From contig JASEVX010000011.1 in assembly GCA_031761405.1 (NCBI GenBank), forward strand, positions 33,499,822 through 33,563,821: 64,000 nt of DNA, in the 5' to 3' direction. The position numbers and the translations under genes are program-made. The notes under the pieces are model-generated. The model did no database searches. It was not told the origin of the DNA and saw only the letters and a program-made list of their open reading frames with translations. This DNA is from Serripes groenlandicus (Eukaryota > Mollusca > Bivalvia > Cardiida > Cardiidae). Below, piece by piece: positions 22,339-32,929 of this stretch. Within the stretch, counting starts at the first letter, position 1. Each line of letters begins with the position of its first letter.

Positions 22339-22512
22339 ACTTAAACGATGCTCTGGCATTTGAAACGCACAAATATGCCACTCATGTCCTTTGTCTCGAA
22401 TAATAAGCGCTGAAAATTGCTCGAGGGAGAAATTCCTACAATCTAACTTAAGCTGAGTTTTGCAGCCAGCTGCCGAAACTTGACAGGACGTCAATTGTCG
22501 CTCTATCTTCAT
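22338..22512 (-). CDS. Possible first coding exon abutting the foldback element (uncertain)
   Basis: An open frame of 58 codons begins with ATG at 22512 and has non-repetitive, protein-like composition (GCKTQLKLDC, IIRDKGHEWHICAF). It ends exactly at the element boundary, where AGTG|GTAAGG is a good splice donor supplied by the element terminus. No domain is recognised, and no partner exon beyond the element could be matched. It may be a chance frame. Confidence 0.25.
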
Positions 22513-22541
22513 TTCTTCTCCTATTGTTCGAGATAAATTGA

Positions 22542-22831
22542 GGCAAGCCCCGACAGCTCAATCGTCAACAACGCGGGATGTCAATCAACTGGTTGTGACT
22601 TCGAACCAGAGCTCGTCCAACATTCTTTCCGATTTCTGACAAAAGTCACTGTGACAAGCGTCATTTATCTTCAACCAATGGGCTAAGAGACTATTTGGAA
22701 ATGCAGCAAATTGGTTGGAAATAGTGTTGTGCGGAGTACTGGTGTAAAGAAGCCATGACACACAGGTAGATGAACTGACCGCCGTGATATGAATGAAAAA
22801 TTGTTGAAATACGGAGTAAAACCCAAATTAC
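22542..22831 (+). mobile_element. tRNA-derived SINE, family 1, with imperfect target-site duplication
   Basis: Head GCCCCGACAGCTCAATCGTC, body with CAATGGGCTAAGAGAC and GACCGCCGTGATATGAATG. Flanks TCGAGATAAA(T/C)TGA at 22528-22541 and 22832-22845 form a 14-bp duplication with one mismatch. Confidence 0.85.
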
Positions 22832-22904
22832 TCGAGATAAACTGATTACGTGACCCATTAATGTATGCCTGGTGAAAGCGCCTCACACTTCATGCTGCAT
22901 TAGG

Positions 22905-23640
22905 TCCTGTTTCAGCGAAGTTCGGCAGCTGGCAGTTTAACCAAGCCAGAGTAGGAATTTCCCGAGTATGTCCCGACCTTGTTCGAGGTACATAATTTAA
23001 CCGACAACCTGACACATGTCAGGTGGAAGGCTGCCTCACAAGCAAAGGTTTTTGAGTTGCAACAACCGGCTGTAAATTGGTTGAGTTACAGACAAACGCC
23101 GGACTCCTAGCATATGTCATGGGAGGCACCTTACACTGATTTCATATTGCTGTAGTTGCCGTTTTCACCGAGTTTGGCAACCGGCCCCTAGAACCCAGCC
23201 GGGTTTAGAATTTATAGGGTATGTCCACACTTTGCACCCGTATTGTTCAAATGTAGCTGGCAACCTGAAATGTATCAGGTGGAAACGCCCCATCGTTGAC
23301 TTTGCGTTGCACTTGGTACCTTTCAGCCGAGCTGTGGCAGGTGGCTTTCAAGCGGAAGCCATACTCCGGCGTTATGCTGCTCGATTTACAGACTTTAGCG
23401 CTAACTTAACATGTGTCAGGGAAAGGCCCCGAACTCTAGCTTCAAGTTGCACTAGTTGCTGTATCCCTAGTTCCGGCAGTCGGATATCAAAACCAAGCCG
23501 GTGTTTGGCTGACAGAGTAATTCTCACGGTTGATTTTGCATGTATATTATTAGAGAAAGATGCACGCACGCATATCAAGTGCAATCGCTTGTGGTTGCAC
23601 AAGTTACCGTCATAGCGAGTTTCTTCAGTCGGTAGCAAAA
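22905..23640. repeat. Strongly diverged ~140-150-bp tandem repeat, about five units
   Basis: Recurrent pieces: CAGCGAAGTTCGGCAGCTGG, ACCGAGTTTGGCAACCGG, CAGCCGAGCTGTGGCAGGTGG and GTTCCGGCAGTCGG, each followed by AAGCC(A/G)G and a CTGACACATGTCAGG-type palindrome. The open frames here (23232-23615 plus, 23372-23638 minus) are shadows of it. Confidence 0.6.
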
Positions 23641-24040
23641 TTCAGACATAATTTTCAAAATAACCCAGCACATAATTCATAAGGTTCAAACTTTTCGGAA
23701 TCGATTGTTCAAGCTTGCCAGAGAAGCCGGCGCGACGGCTTTTTCTGCTAGGTAGAACAGCCGATGAAGTCGCAACTACGGCTAGTTGATAGAGTCGGAG
23801 TAGTCGGACCTCCGGCTGTTCCGAATGGTAAATACAGCCGACTGGAAAAGCCATGATACGTCAAATCAAGAAAGTTGAAGTTATAAAATGACGCCAATAA
23901 CAATTTCATGTACACAACGTGAATAAGGATCTTTGTTCGTGGTAATTTAAGTGTTTATTTTATCACCTGTTGTATTGGTTAAGGTAACTATGGTAGGTTT
24001 AACATTACTGTTGTTATACCACTGCATTATATGTATTACT
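23641..24040. other. Unassigned spacer
   Basis: No gene or repeat relation could be established. AT-rich with a short GC-richer patch at 23715-23850. Confidence 0.5.
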
Positions 24041-24042
24041 GG

Positions 24043-24175
24043 TTAATTTATCCTGACACCGGTTCCCTTGGTGTAATGCCTCCACCGCAGTCTTGACCGT
24101 CACGGAGGGGGTCCACTTTTTGCATGTTTAAACTAATTGCTCTGACTGGGGATCGAATCCGAACGCACAGATCAT
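24043..24175 (-). mobile_element. Degenerate SINE-like fragment, minus
   Basis: GGTTAATTTATCCTGACACC and GGGGATCGAATCCGAACGC resemble a reversed family 2 body and head. Confidence 0.45.
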
Positions 24176-24502
24176 TCATATACAAGCTCATTAAAAGATA
24201 TATATGTATGTTTAGTGATATTGTTTTCGATTCTGTTCATTTTGAAACTGTTTTGTTAGAAAGAAAAATGTCAGTTACTTAGTAGCTCCTGTATATTGTG
24301 GTAGAAGCAGCAAAAGTGAGAGAAAACAGACTTACCGTAAATTTATCCCTTCTCGTCCGATTTACGCCCCTCGTTACATTTCCTGACGTCTATTCACCAC
24401 AATCTAGTCACATGAAGATTAGCTACATGTATATAGATAACGTGATCAAACGTCAGCTATTATGGGTTCAAAATGTGATCCGTTAGTCTGACTATTATAT
24501 AA

Positions 24503-24745
24503 CTGGTTACCTGTTTAATTGATTGGTGTTTTTAGGTCGCTTTCAACAATTGTTTAGACAAATCTCGGCATTTCCTGTATAAGTTACCAGTACTAGTACT
24601 ACTGGTTCATTTACCTGACACCAGCCAGTCAGCCGTAATACTAACCCCGCAACCCTGATCACCAATGAGGGCAGACATTACTACCATTTTTAAAGTATTT
24701 GGTATGACGCGGCCGGGCATCGAACTGCACTTGAGGCGAAAGTCG
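24503..24745 (-). mobile_element. tRNA-derived SINE, family 2, minus
   Basis: Reverse complement of family 2: TTTACCTGACACCAGCCAGTC, CATTACTACCATTTTTAAAG, TATTTGGTATGACGCGGCCG and a head with CATCGAACTGCACTTGAG. Confidence 0.7.
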
Positions 24746-25430
24746 AAAGTTACTTCTTTATATAGAAGTACATATTTATGATGGGAACTAAATGAAAACG
24801 TTGACATAACTCCACCTCATAAAATGAGTTGGGTTTATATAACAATTTAGCATTTTGATATAACAACGAGCTAGTACTTAATCATCTCTTAAGCGAGTAA
24901 GTTGTAATGTGATATCCTATGTTATTTATATCACTGTATTCGACAAAGGTAGTTACGGTACCTCCGATCACGCCCATAGACTTATATATTGCCATTTCAT
25001 ATCAAAACATCGCATTTAATATCGAATAAAATCATTGGGAAAAGTTAACTGCATTAACATGAATATAACCACATATTAAACATGTTTCTGTCTAGACAGA
25101 GTTAATAGCTAATCTTTGGATAGAAAGTATCACGTGGGGTTTGTCCTCTAGCATGTATTGATACCAGCTTCGATTTCTATTGCAGATGATCAATGAAGGT
25201 TCCTGGGGTTGTAAAGGTTCCATAAAACGACGAGTTACCTCCTTCTCTTAGTTAAACGTATTTTAATGCATCTGCAGTTGATAGCTTATGGAAACATTTA
25301 GGCAAAAGGAGAAATTGCTCATTTATATAAGAAATTGCCATATTGTTTCAAATTTTTTTTAAATAAGGTTTCGAACTTCAATAATTAGACATTTTAATAT
25401 TAATAGGTTTTCTATAATTTCACCCACTTT
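24746..25430. other. Unassigned AT-rich spacer
   Basis: No coding signal. A partial MITE-like motif (GGCAAAAGGAGAAATTGCTC) occurs at 25302-25321. Confidence 0.45.
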
Positions 25431-25434
25431 GGCT

Positions 25435-26900
25435 TTACCCAAGACTGACCTGAATCTACTAACTTAAACTGATATTGGGGTATATGTATTGGTCATGTAC
25501 ATTTGTATATATGCCAGACTGCAATATTAATAGTTTATATTAATCCCGTCATCCGATACCTTTGGAGAATATACAAGGGTAAATCATCTACCTACCCAAT
25601 GCCTGATCTCAATCTACTATCTTAACTGATATTGGGGGATATTTATTGATTATGTACACGTGTATGTCAGTCTGCAATATTAGTAGTTTAATTTAATCGC
25701 GTCATCCGATACCTATGGAGAATATAAAAGGGTAAATCATCTGCCTACCCCATGCCTGATATCAATCTACTATCTTAACTGATATTGGGGGATATTTATT
25801 GATCATGTACATTTGTATATATGTCAGGCTGTAATATAAATAGTTTACTTTAATTGCGTCATCCGACACCTATGGAGATTGTAAAAGAGTAAATCCTCGT
25901 CTGATCTCAATCTACTCTCTCTTACCTGATATTGCGGGATATGTTTTGATCAGGTACACTTGTATATATATCACAATGGAATATTAATAGTTTAGATTAA
26001 TTGAATCAACCGATACCTATGGATAATATAAAAGGGTTATTTATCTTCCTATCCCAAGTCTGATCTCAAACTACTCTCTCTTACCTGATACTGAGGGATA
26101 ATAATGATCATGTGCACATGTATATTTGTCATTCTGCAACATTAATAGTCTAGATTAATTGCGTCAACCGATACCTATGGAGAATGTAAAAGAATTAACC
26201 ATCTTCCTACAACAAGCCTGATCTCAATCTACTGAATTGACTGATATTGAGGGATATTTATTGATCATGGATATTTGTATATATATCACCATGCAATATA
26301 AATAGTTTAATTTAAATGCGTCATCGATACCTATGGATCATGTACAATTGTATATTTGTCATCTTGCAACCGTATTAGTCTAGATTAATTGCGTCATCCG
26401 ATACCTATGGAGAATGTAAAAGGGTTATTCATCTTCCTACATCAAGCCTGATCTCAATCTACTGAATTGACTGATAGTTGGGGGATAGTTATTGATCATG
26501 TACACGTGTATAAATGTCACATTGCAAATTATTTCATTTAATTGCGTCATCCGATACCTATGGAGAATATAAAAGAGTAAATAATCTTCCTACCTTAAGT
26601 CTGATCTCAATATACTAAATTGACTGAAAGTTGGGGGATACCAATTGAACAGTGGCAATTGCATAATTAATACTGTCATATAATTAGTTTATTTATAGTA
26701 TGTTATCCGATACCTACCATGATTGTAAAACATTAATCACATTCAATTTTTATTTAACACAAGTCTGGTCCCAATATGTATTAATCGGGACTGATATTGG
26801 GGAAATTTATGACCATGGACGCTCGAATATCTTACACCTAGATTCATTCAAATGTGTAATCCGATGCCTATCAATAATTTTGAGGGTAAATCACGTTCAC
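25435..26900. repeat. ~155-170-bp tandem array, about nine diverged units
   Basis: Each unit has CTGATCTCAATCTACT, AACTGATATTGGGGGATA, TTGATCATGTACA(C/T)(G/T)TGTAT, GCAATATTAATAGTTTA, GCGTCATCCGATACCTATGG and AGAATATAAAAGGGTAAATC. No sustained open frame. Confidence 0.88.
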
Positions 26901-27114
26901 CTACTCATGTGTTTCCTAGCCTTCTCACACCCGTAATCCACACAACATAATTTCCAAGGAAACTGCTGCTTTTCCACATTGGTGAAAGACGAAAGACGCT
27001 TGTCACAGTGACTTTTGTCAAAGGTCGGAAACAATGTTGGCCGAGATGGGATTCGAAGTCACAACCCCTGGATTGACAGCCCGCGCCGTTACCGACTGAG
27101 CTACCGAGGCTCGG
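26897..27114 (-). mobile_element. tRNA-derived SINE, family 1, minus
   Basis: Reads in reverse: ACTCATGTGTTTCCTAGCC, GTGGATT, GGGATTCGAAGTCACAACC (B box), GACTGAGCTACCGAGGCTCGG (A box and 5' end). 3'-truncated. A second head fragment lies at 27258-27290. Confidence 0.85.
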
Positions 27115-27290
27115 CAAAATGCTAAGTAATTACCCTTGACTTTGATGACGAGTTCAACAATTGTTCATAGCAGTCGGCCAGTGGATTTAATTGCTTTACC
27201 ACACTATTCCTCCATATAACAGCATCGTCAAACAAATGACTGCTTTACTAAATAGACTGTCAGCCCATTGGTGGACTACCGGGGCTCGGC

Positions 27291-28090
27291 GTTCACAAAT
27301 AACACTTGTTGCAAATTCAGAAGCGCAAAAATGGAGCATTTACATCATACAATTGTTATGTAGTCTTATAAATAATATGTATATATACCTCTCTACTTAA
27401 AATAAGAATACTATGTATAACGTTACAGCATGGCAAGAGTGTAAATTGGCGTTGCAAAGGTAATGCGTCAACGATTAAATATTAATAAAGATAGCGATTT
27501 ATCTTATTCAAGTTATTGTAATGATCGAATATCCTATAACAGGTATGTAAATTAAAGGTCCTTGAATTGATATTCACGATATTTACGATGATACATGTAT
27601 ACGTATTGTAATATAGGAGTAATTCTGTCATTCCACGTCATTTGTGTTCAACCGTCTTAATCTAATGTAAACCATTTACCCCCTGTACGCGACTTCTAAC
27701 AACATTTGAATATTATGCCATGCCCGAATCAAGATCAACATTTACGTTCATGCGTTTATCCTATTTAAACGTATTTATTGGTAAAAGACCAGTGTGCGCA
27801 TCCCTGCATTAATATCGAATTGGATGCTGCTTTACAAAAGTGTCTTGAAACCTTCTATGACTAATTGGCGAAAGGTGCAGAGCTAGATCAGACTCCGTTA
27901 ATACGTGGTCTGATCTGAATTATGCTTGTCTAAAATGTTTGTTGCTTTGTTTTTGCAGAACGCAATTCATAGATTTTAAAAATGGGAATGGTTTATAGAC
28001 CTTAACCTTTTATATTGGCTGTTAACCATTATGTCTAAAGATAGAAACGTGATCAAACGTATTCAAGATTATTTCTACAAGATTAATACT
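27291..28090. other. Unassigned AT-rich spacer
   Basis: No gene or clear repeat seen, except a diverged piece (27820-27910, CTTTACAAAAGTGTCTTGAAA) related to the unit that starts the next array. Confidence 0.5.
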
Positions 28091-28570
28091 CAATCATTAG
28101 ACTATATCATTTACATGTGTCAGTTGTTTCCTTAATCACACTTTCACGTTGAGAGGGTACGTCCTTATACGAGTGGTGCTCTGTGAAAACCAGACTTAAC
28201 GTAAGTATTGAACTTGCGGGATAAACAGCTGCCTGTGTATCTATGGAGTAAGATCAAAATAAACACTTCTTAATAGACATTTGTTGAAAATGTATATGAC
28301 CATTTAGCTATCAAACCACATCGATTGCAAATGTATAACGGCTGACCAGGCTGCTGCAATATAAGAACTGCATCATTGGACTATATCATTTTACATGTGT
28401 CAGTTCTTTCATTCATCACACTTTCACATTGAGGCTACGAGTGGTGCTCTGTGATAACCAGACTTAACGTAATCATCGAACTTGTGAGATTAAGACCTGT
28501 CTGTGTATCTATGGAGTGAGATCAAAATAAACATTGCTTTACAGAAGTATGTTTGAAAACTGTTATGACT
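28090..28570. repeat. Tandem duplication of a ~270-bp unit
   Basis: GACTATATCATTTACATGTGTCAGTT, ACGAGTGGTGCTCTGTGA, CCAGACTTAACGTAA and CTGTGTATCTATGGAGT occur twice in the same order with small gaps. Confidence 0.8.
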
Positions 28571-28589
28571 TACTGTCGAACCGTGCGAG

Positions 28590-29525
28590 GTCAGATGATC
28601 TGGGTAAATACTGAGAGGCAATGTCTATTGGTTTTGTTTTCGCGGAGCTCATTGTCATCGGAACAGACTACGGAACGGATGTACTGGTTAATCTGGTTCT
28701 ACAATGTCAGCAAATGTCTTCCTTTTTGTTCGCAGAGCTCATCACCACCATATCAGACTGAACGGATATACTGGCCGATCTGGGTCTTTACTGACAATAA
28801 ATGCCTATTGGCTGGTTTTCGCAGAGTGCCACACTGTACGATTAGACTACACATATGCACTGGCTGATCTGGTTGCAAATGTTTATTAGTTGGTTGTCGC
28901 AGAGAGCCACATGGTCGGGTCAGACTGTACCGGTGTGCTGGCTGATCTGGGTCTATGCTGGCAGTACATGCCTATTCGCTGGCTTTCACAGAGCGCAAAA
29001 CGGTCAGATTACACTGAACGGATGTCCTGGCTGATATTGTTCTAAACTGTCAGTAAATGTTCATAAGTTGGTTTTCGCAGATCGCCGCACGATCAAATCA
29101 GACTTAAAAGAGGCTGATCTAGTTATATACTGTCACTAAATGACAATTGGTTTATTTTCGCAAAGCGCCGCATGGTCGGATCAGACTGAACGGATGAGCT
29201 TGCTAATCTGGGTCTATACTGGCAGTAAATGACAATTGCTATGTTTTCGCAGAGAGCCGCATGGTCGAATAAGACTGAATGGATGAGCTTGCTGATCATT
29301 GTCTATATTGGCAGTAAATGCCTATTGGTTGAATTTCACAGATAGCCGCACGATCATATCAGACTGAACGGATGTCCTGGCTGATCTGGGTCAAAACTGT
29401 TTGTAAATGCCTATTTGTTGGTTTTCACAGAACGCCGCACGGTCCAATTAGACTGAACGGATATCCTGGCTGATATGAGTCTAAACTGTTTGTAAATGCC
29501 TATTTGTTGGTTTCGATTACATAAT
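28590..29525. repeat. ~90-bp tandem array, about ten units
   Basis: Units contain CAGACTGAACGGATG(T/A), CTGGCTGATCTGGGTC, ACTG(T/G)CAGTAAATGCCTATT and TTTTCGCAGAGCGCC. Short open frames within it are repeat-derived. Confidence 0.88.
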
Positions 29526-29543
29526 ACGACGATATTATCATTT

Positions 29544-29765
29544 CAGTGGTCGTTGGTTCGAACCCTGGCTCGTCTATCCGATTCTCGACTTTGTGTGACA
29601 AGTGTCATTCGTCTACCGCCTTTGGTCTAAAAGATATATGTTGTAGCCAGGTTCTTGTGAACAATGATGTGCTGAGTATCGGTGTTAGAAAGACACAAAA
29701 GTACGCTATGTCAATGGAACGCCGTGATATTACTGAAATACCGCTGAAAGTTGTGTTCAACTAAC
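29544..29765 (+). mobile_element. tRNA-derived SINE, family 1, 5'-truncated and diverged
   Basis: Starts near the B box (GGTTCGAACCCTGGCTCGTC). The body has GTGTGACAAGTGTCATTCG, GTTGTAGCCAGGTTCTTG and GGAACGCCGTGATATTACTG. Confidence 0.7.
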
Positions 29766-29958
29766 AAAATCGTTTAGAGCGATTCAGATTAGACTGTGTA
29801 AGGCTTTTTTTCTTATTTAAACATGTAGATTAAATGTATATCTAAATGTCTTATTATCAGCTCACATCTTTAGACACCTAATTGTTTACTTCTCTTCGAT
29901 TGAATATGGGTCTTATATGAAATGTCACAATATTGAAACGTATAAAATGTTTTCGCTC

Positions 29959-30140
29959 TGCTATTGGTTCAGTATGTCCATATGTAACAAGTTAGGCTGT
30001 CTATATGTTTACCACAGACACTATTGATTCAGTATGTCCATATGTAACAAGTTATGCTGTCTATATGTTTACCACAGACACTATTGGTTCAGTATGTCCA
30101 TATGTAACAAGTTAGGCTGTCTATATATTTACCACAGACG
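29959..30140. repeat. 60-bp tandem repeat, three copies, nearly identical
   Basis: CTATTGGTTCAGTATGTCC, ATATGTAACAAGTTAGGCTG and TCTATATGTTTACCACAGACA repeat at exactly 60-bp spacing with about three substitutions in total, implying recent expansion. Confidence 0.95.
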
Positions 30141-30322
30141 ACTGTAAAATAATTCAATCACGTGCACGGGTAAGAAAGAGGATATCTCAGAACCGTTCCC
30201 ATCGTGCACATAACTGAATTATCATCGACAAAATATAACAATACTGCATGTACACAGTTAAGTAAGGGGATATCACATAACCGTTTCCTTTCCGCAAATA
30301 TCTTTATCATCACAGTCATAAA

Positions 30323-32095
30323 CAAGACGCATTTTGATGCTAAGCATCAAAGACGCCGCGCATGCTTTTAAGGCATGACTTAAAGGAAAGCAGATGCAGT
30401 TCAATACATTTAAATAACCTGTGCACACGGACAGGATGTAGGCCAAATGTACCTTTATCTTAAACAAGAAGGCCGAGATGTTCCTTATTGCTCACCTGGA
30501 TACCATAGTCTATAATAAAATGTTATCAATAGCAAAAAGGATCCATTTTGACGTAGGGAGTGGAGTATATACTTTATATGCTACGATCTATATGATATTC
30601 AGCATGTAAAATTTAGTCGTGAAATGACGAGTTAAGTCTTCAAACTATTTGTTTTACCGTTTGCTTAACATTGACTGCAACAAAACAAGCTGAAGTTTCT
30701 TAATTTTAAATCTGCTCTAACTAGATCAATTAGACAAACAAAAAACATAGATACTGAAATATTAACAGATATTAACTTAAGTGTTAATGCCTCTAGTTAT
30801 AAGTTAAGTGTGACACAAGCTTTGGAAGGAGAGAGGGAAGTCGATTCTCCTTCCAGTTGAGCATAAGTATGATAACAAAAAACGAGAGTATATAAACAAA
30901 ATATACAAATAATTCTAACAAGTTTAAAGATATTTAATATCGAAATTAAGCATTTATGAAATTAAAACAAAAAGTTTTCATGTATAGTCAACATATAGCA
31001 AGAATACAATGGTCTGAATGAACAACTGTATGGGGAGGAACGTTTTAAGTTTAGTAATACAACAGAAATAAATTGGAAACAAGAGGACCATGATGCCCTG
31101 GAATCGCTCACCTGAGAATGGGTTATTTAAGACTTTACTCTTTCAGCGCCAATGGCAATACCATCTAGACAAATTTTCTGACAAAGTTTCAAGCTGCTCA
31201 AGTCAAAAATGCAATCTCTATAGTGTTAACTAGATTGTTCTGCAATTTAGCCTAGTGACCTAGTTGTCCTGACTTGCCCCATAACTTTACCTAGATATCA
31301 CTAAGACAAACATTCTGAGAAAGTTTCAACATGCTCAATCCAAAAATGTGGCTTCCAAAGTGTTGATAAGACTTTCCTTAAATTTGGCCTAGTGACCTAG
31401 TTTTTGACCGGTCATGACCTTCATTCAAACTTAGCCTAGATATTACTAAGACAAACATTCCAACATAGTTTCATCATGCTCAAGCCAAAAAAGTGGCTTC
31501 CAGAGTGTTAACAAGATGTTCCTTACATTTGGCCTAGTGACCTAGTTTTTTACCGGACATGACTTGGCCTAGATATCATCAAGACAAACTTTCTGAGAAA
31601 GTTTCAACATGCTCAAGTAAAAAATGCGGCTTCCAGAGTGTAAACAAGCTTTTCTTTAAATTTGGCCTAGTGACCTAGCTTTTGACCCGACATGATCTAT
31701 ATTCAAACTCGGCCTAGATATCACTAAGACAAACATTCTGACAAATGTTTAACATGTTCAAGCCAAAATACGGCTTCCAGAGTGTTAACAAGATTTTCAT
31801 TAAATTTGGCCCAGTGACCTAGTTTTTGACCCGACATGACCCAGTTTCAAACTTGGCCTAGATATAATCGAGACAAACTTTCTGACAAAGTGTCAACATG
31901 CTCAAGTTTAAAATATGCCTTCCAGAGTGTTAACAAGATTTTCCTTCAATTTAGCCTAGTGACCTAGTTTTTGACCCGACATGACCTATATTCAAACTTG
32001 GGCTAGATATCATAAGACAAACATTCTGACAAAGTTTCTACATGCTCAAGTCAAAAATGCGGCTTCCAGAGTGTTAACAAGATTTTCAATAAATT
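30323..32095 (+). mobile_element. Composite dispersed repeat, plus copy: head with TGATGCTAAGCATCA palindrome, then CCTAGTGACCTAG array
   Basis: The head (30323-31100) has GATGCTAAGCATCAAAGACGCC, AACAAGAAGGCCGAGATGTTCC and GTTAAGTGTGACACAAGC. It is repeated inverted at about 39400-40130 and 43925-44675, and its first 38 bases recur at 63963. AGAGGACCATGATGCCCTGG then leads into about seven ~145-bp array units (31150-32095) with GCCTAGTGACCTAGTTTTTG. No gene is recognised in it. Confidence 0.8.
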
Positions 32096-32096
32096 T

Positions 32097-32150
32097 GTAA
32101 ACCAAACAATTAAAACAGCGTAGCCTAGTGAACTTCGTAAATCAACTCAT
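32097..32150. repeat. Segment repeated (inverted) next to the second foldback element
   Basis: GTAAACCAAACAATTAAAAC and GCGTAGCCTAGTGAACTTCG match the reverse complement of 42356-42407 at roughly 90% by eye. Confidence 0.8.
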
Positions 32151-32929
32151 AAAAAAAGCTTAGCCTAATTAGTTGGGGAACAGTTATTAAACACAATTTA
32201 AATGTATCTAAAGTTTTGTAACAACTGTGAAAGATGTACATATTTTGTATCTTGTTGTTTCTTAAATCAGTTAATACAATTTATTCAACCATATAGGCTG
32301 TTTTTTCAAACATATTACAGAGTTTTTCTTTACAATAATATCTGTGGGTTTCTCCCTTTTTGATTACGTCACCCCATGGTACAAAATTAAAACCTATCCC
32401 ATACTGACGCCGCGCTTCCACGCGGCGTCAACAACAAAATGCATGTTAACAGTTCAACAAGAAAAGGGTCAACACATAACCGTTTTTTTCCATCACATGA
32501 CCGTTTCATTCCATCACATAACTAAATAATTACACTGAAATAAACTTATATAAAGAATAAGGTGTATTTATTTCCAAATAAACAAAGTTTAGTTTGATAA
32601 TTATAAAAAAAATATTGAATCAGTCATTACAAGGATGCCAGTTATATATAATATAATCATTATGAAGAGTTTGCAATTCTTACTTATATTTGCACTGTAC
32701 TGTTATTCACAGTTAATATAAAACCGAGACCCACTCAATCACACTTTAAGAACAAACAACATAAATACTGATTAAACTGTAGTATTAATTGTATGTACGA
32801 TCATAATTTAATTACAGTTGGAGGTTAACAACTATTTTCATTACTAAATCTTGTATCTCTATAAACGCAGCGACAGTAAAGCAGATCATCGGGTCTGAAT
32901 GACTACATTTAAAACATCATACCAGATGT
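32151..32929. other. 3' flank of the B-box gene
   Basis: AT-rich. On the minus strand an AAATAAA (plus TTTATTT near 32566) lies about 360 bases past the stop and may be the polyadenylation signal. A GACGCCGCGCTTCCACGCGGCGTC inverted repeat lies at 32406-32429. Confidence 0.4.

Noticed and set aside
23232..23638. Paired plus and minus open frames as a gene
   Set aside because: They lie over a diverged ~145-bp tandem repeat, with no domain and no splice support.
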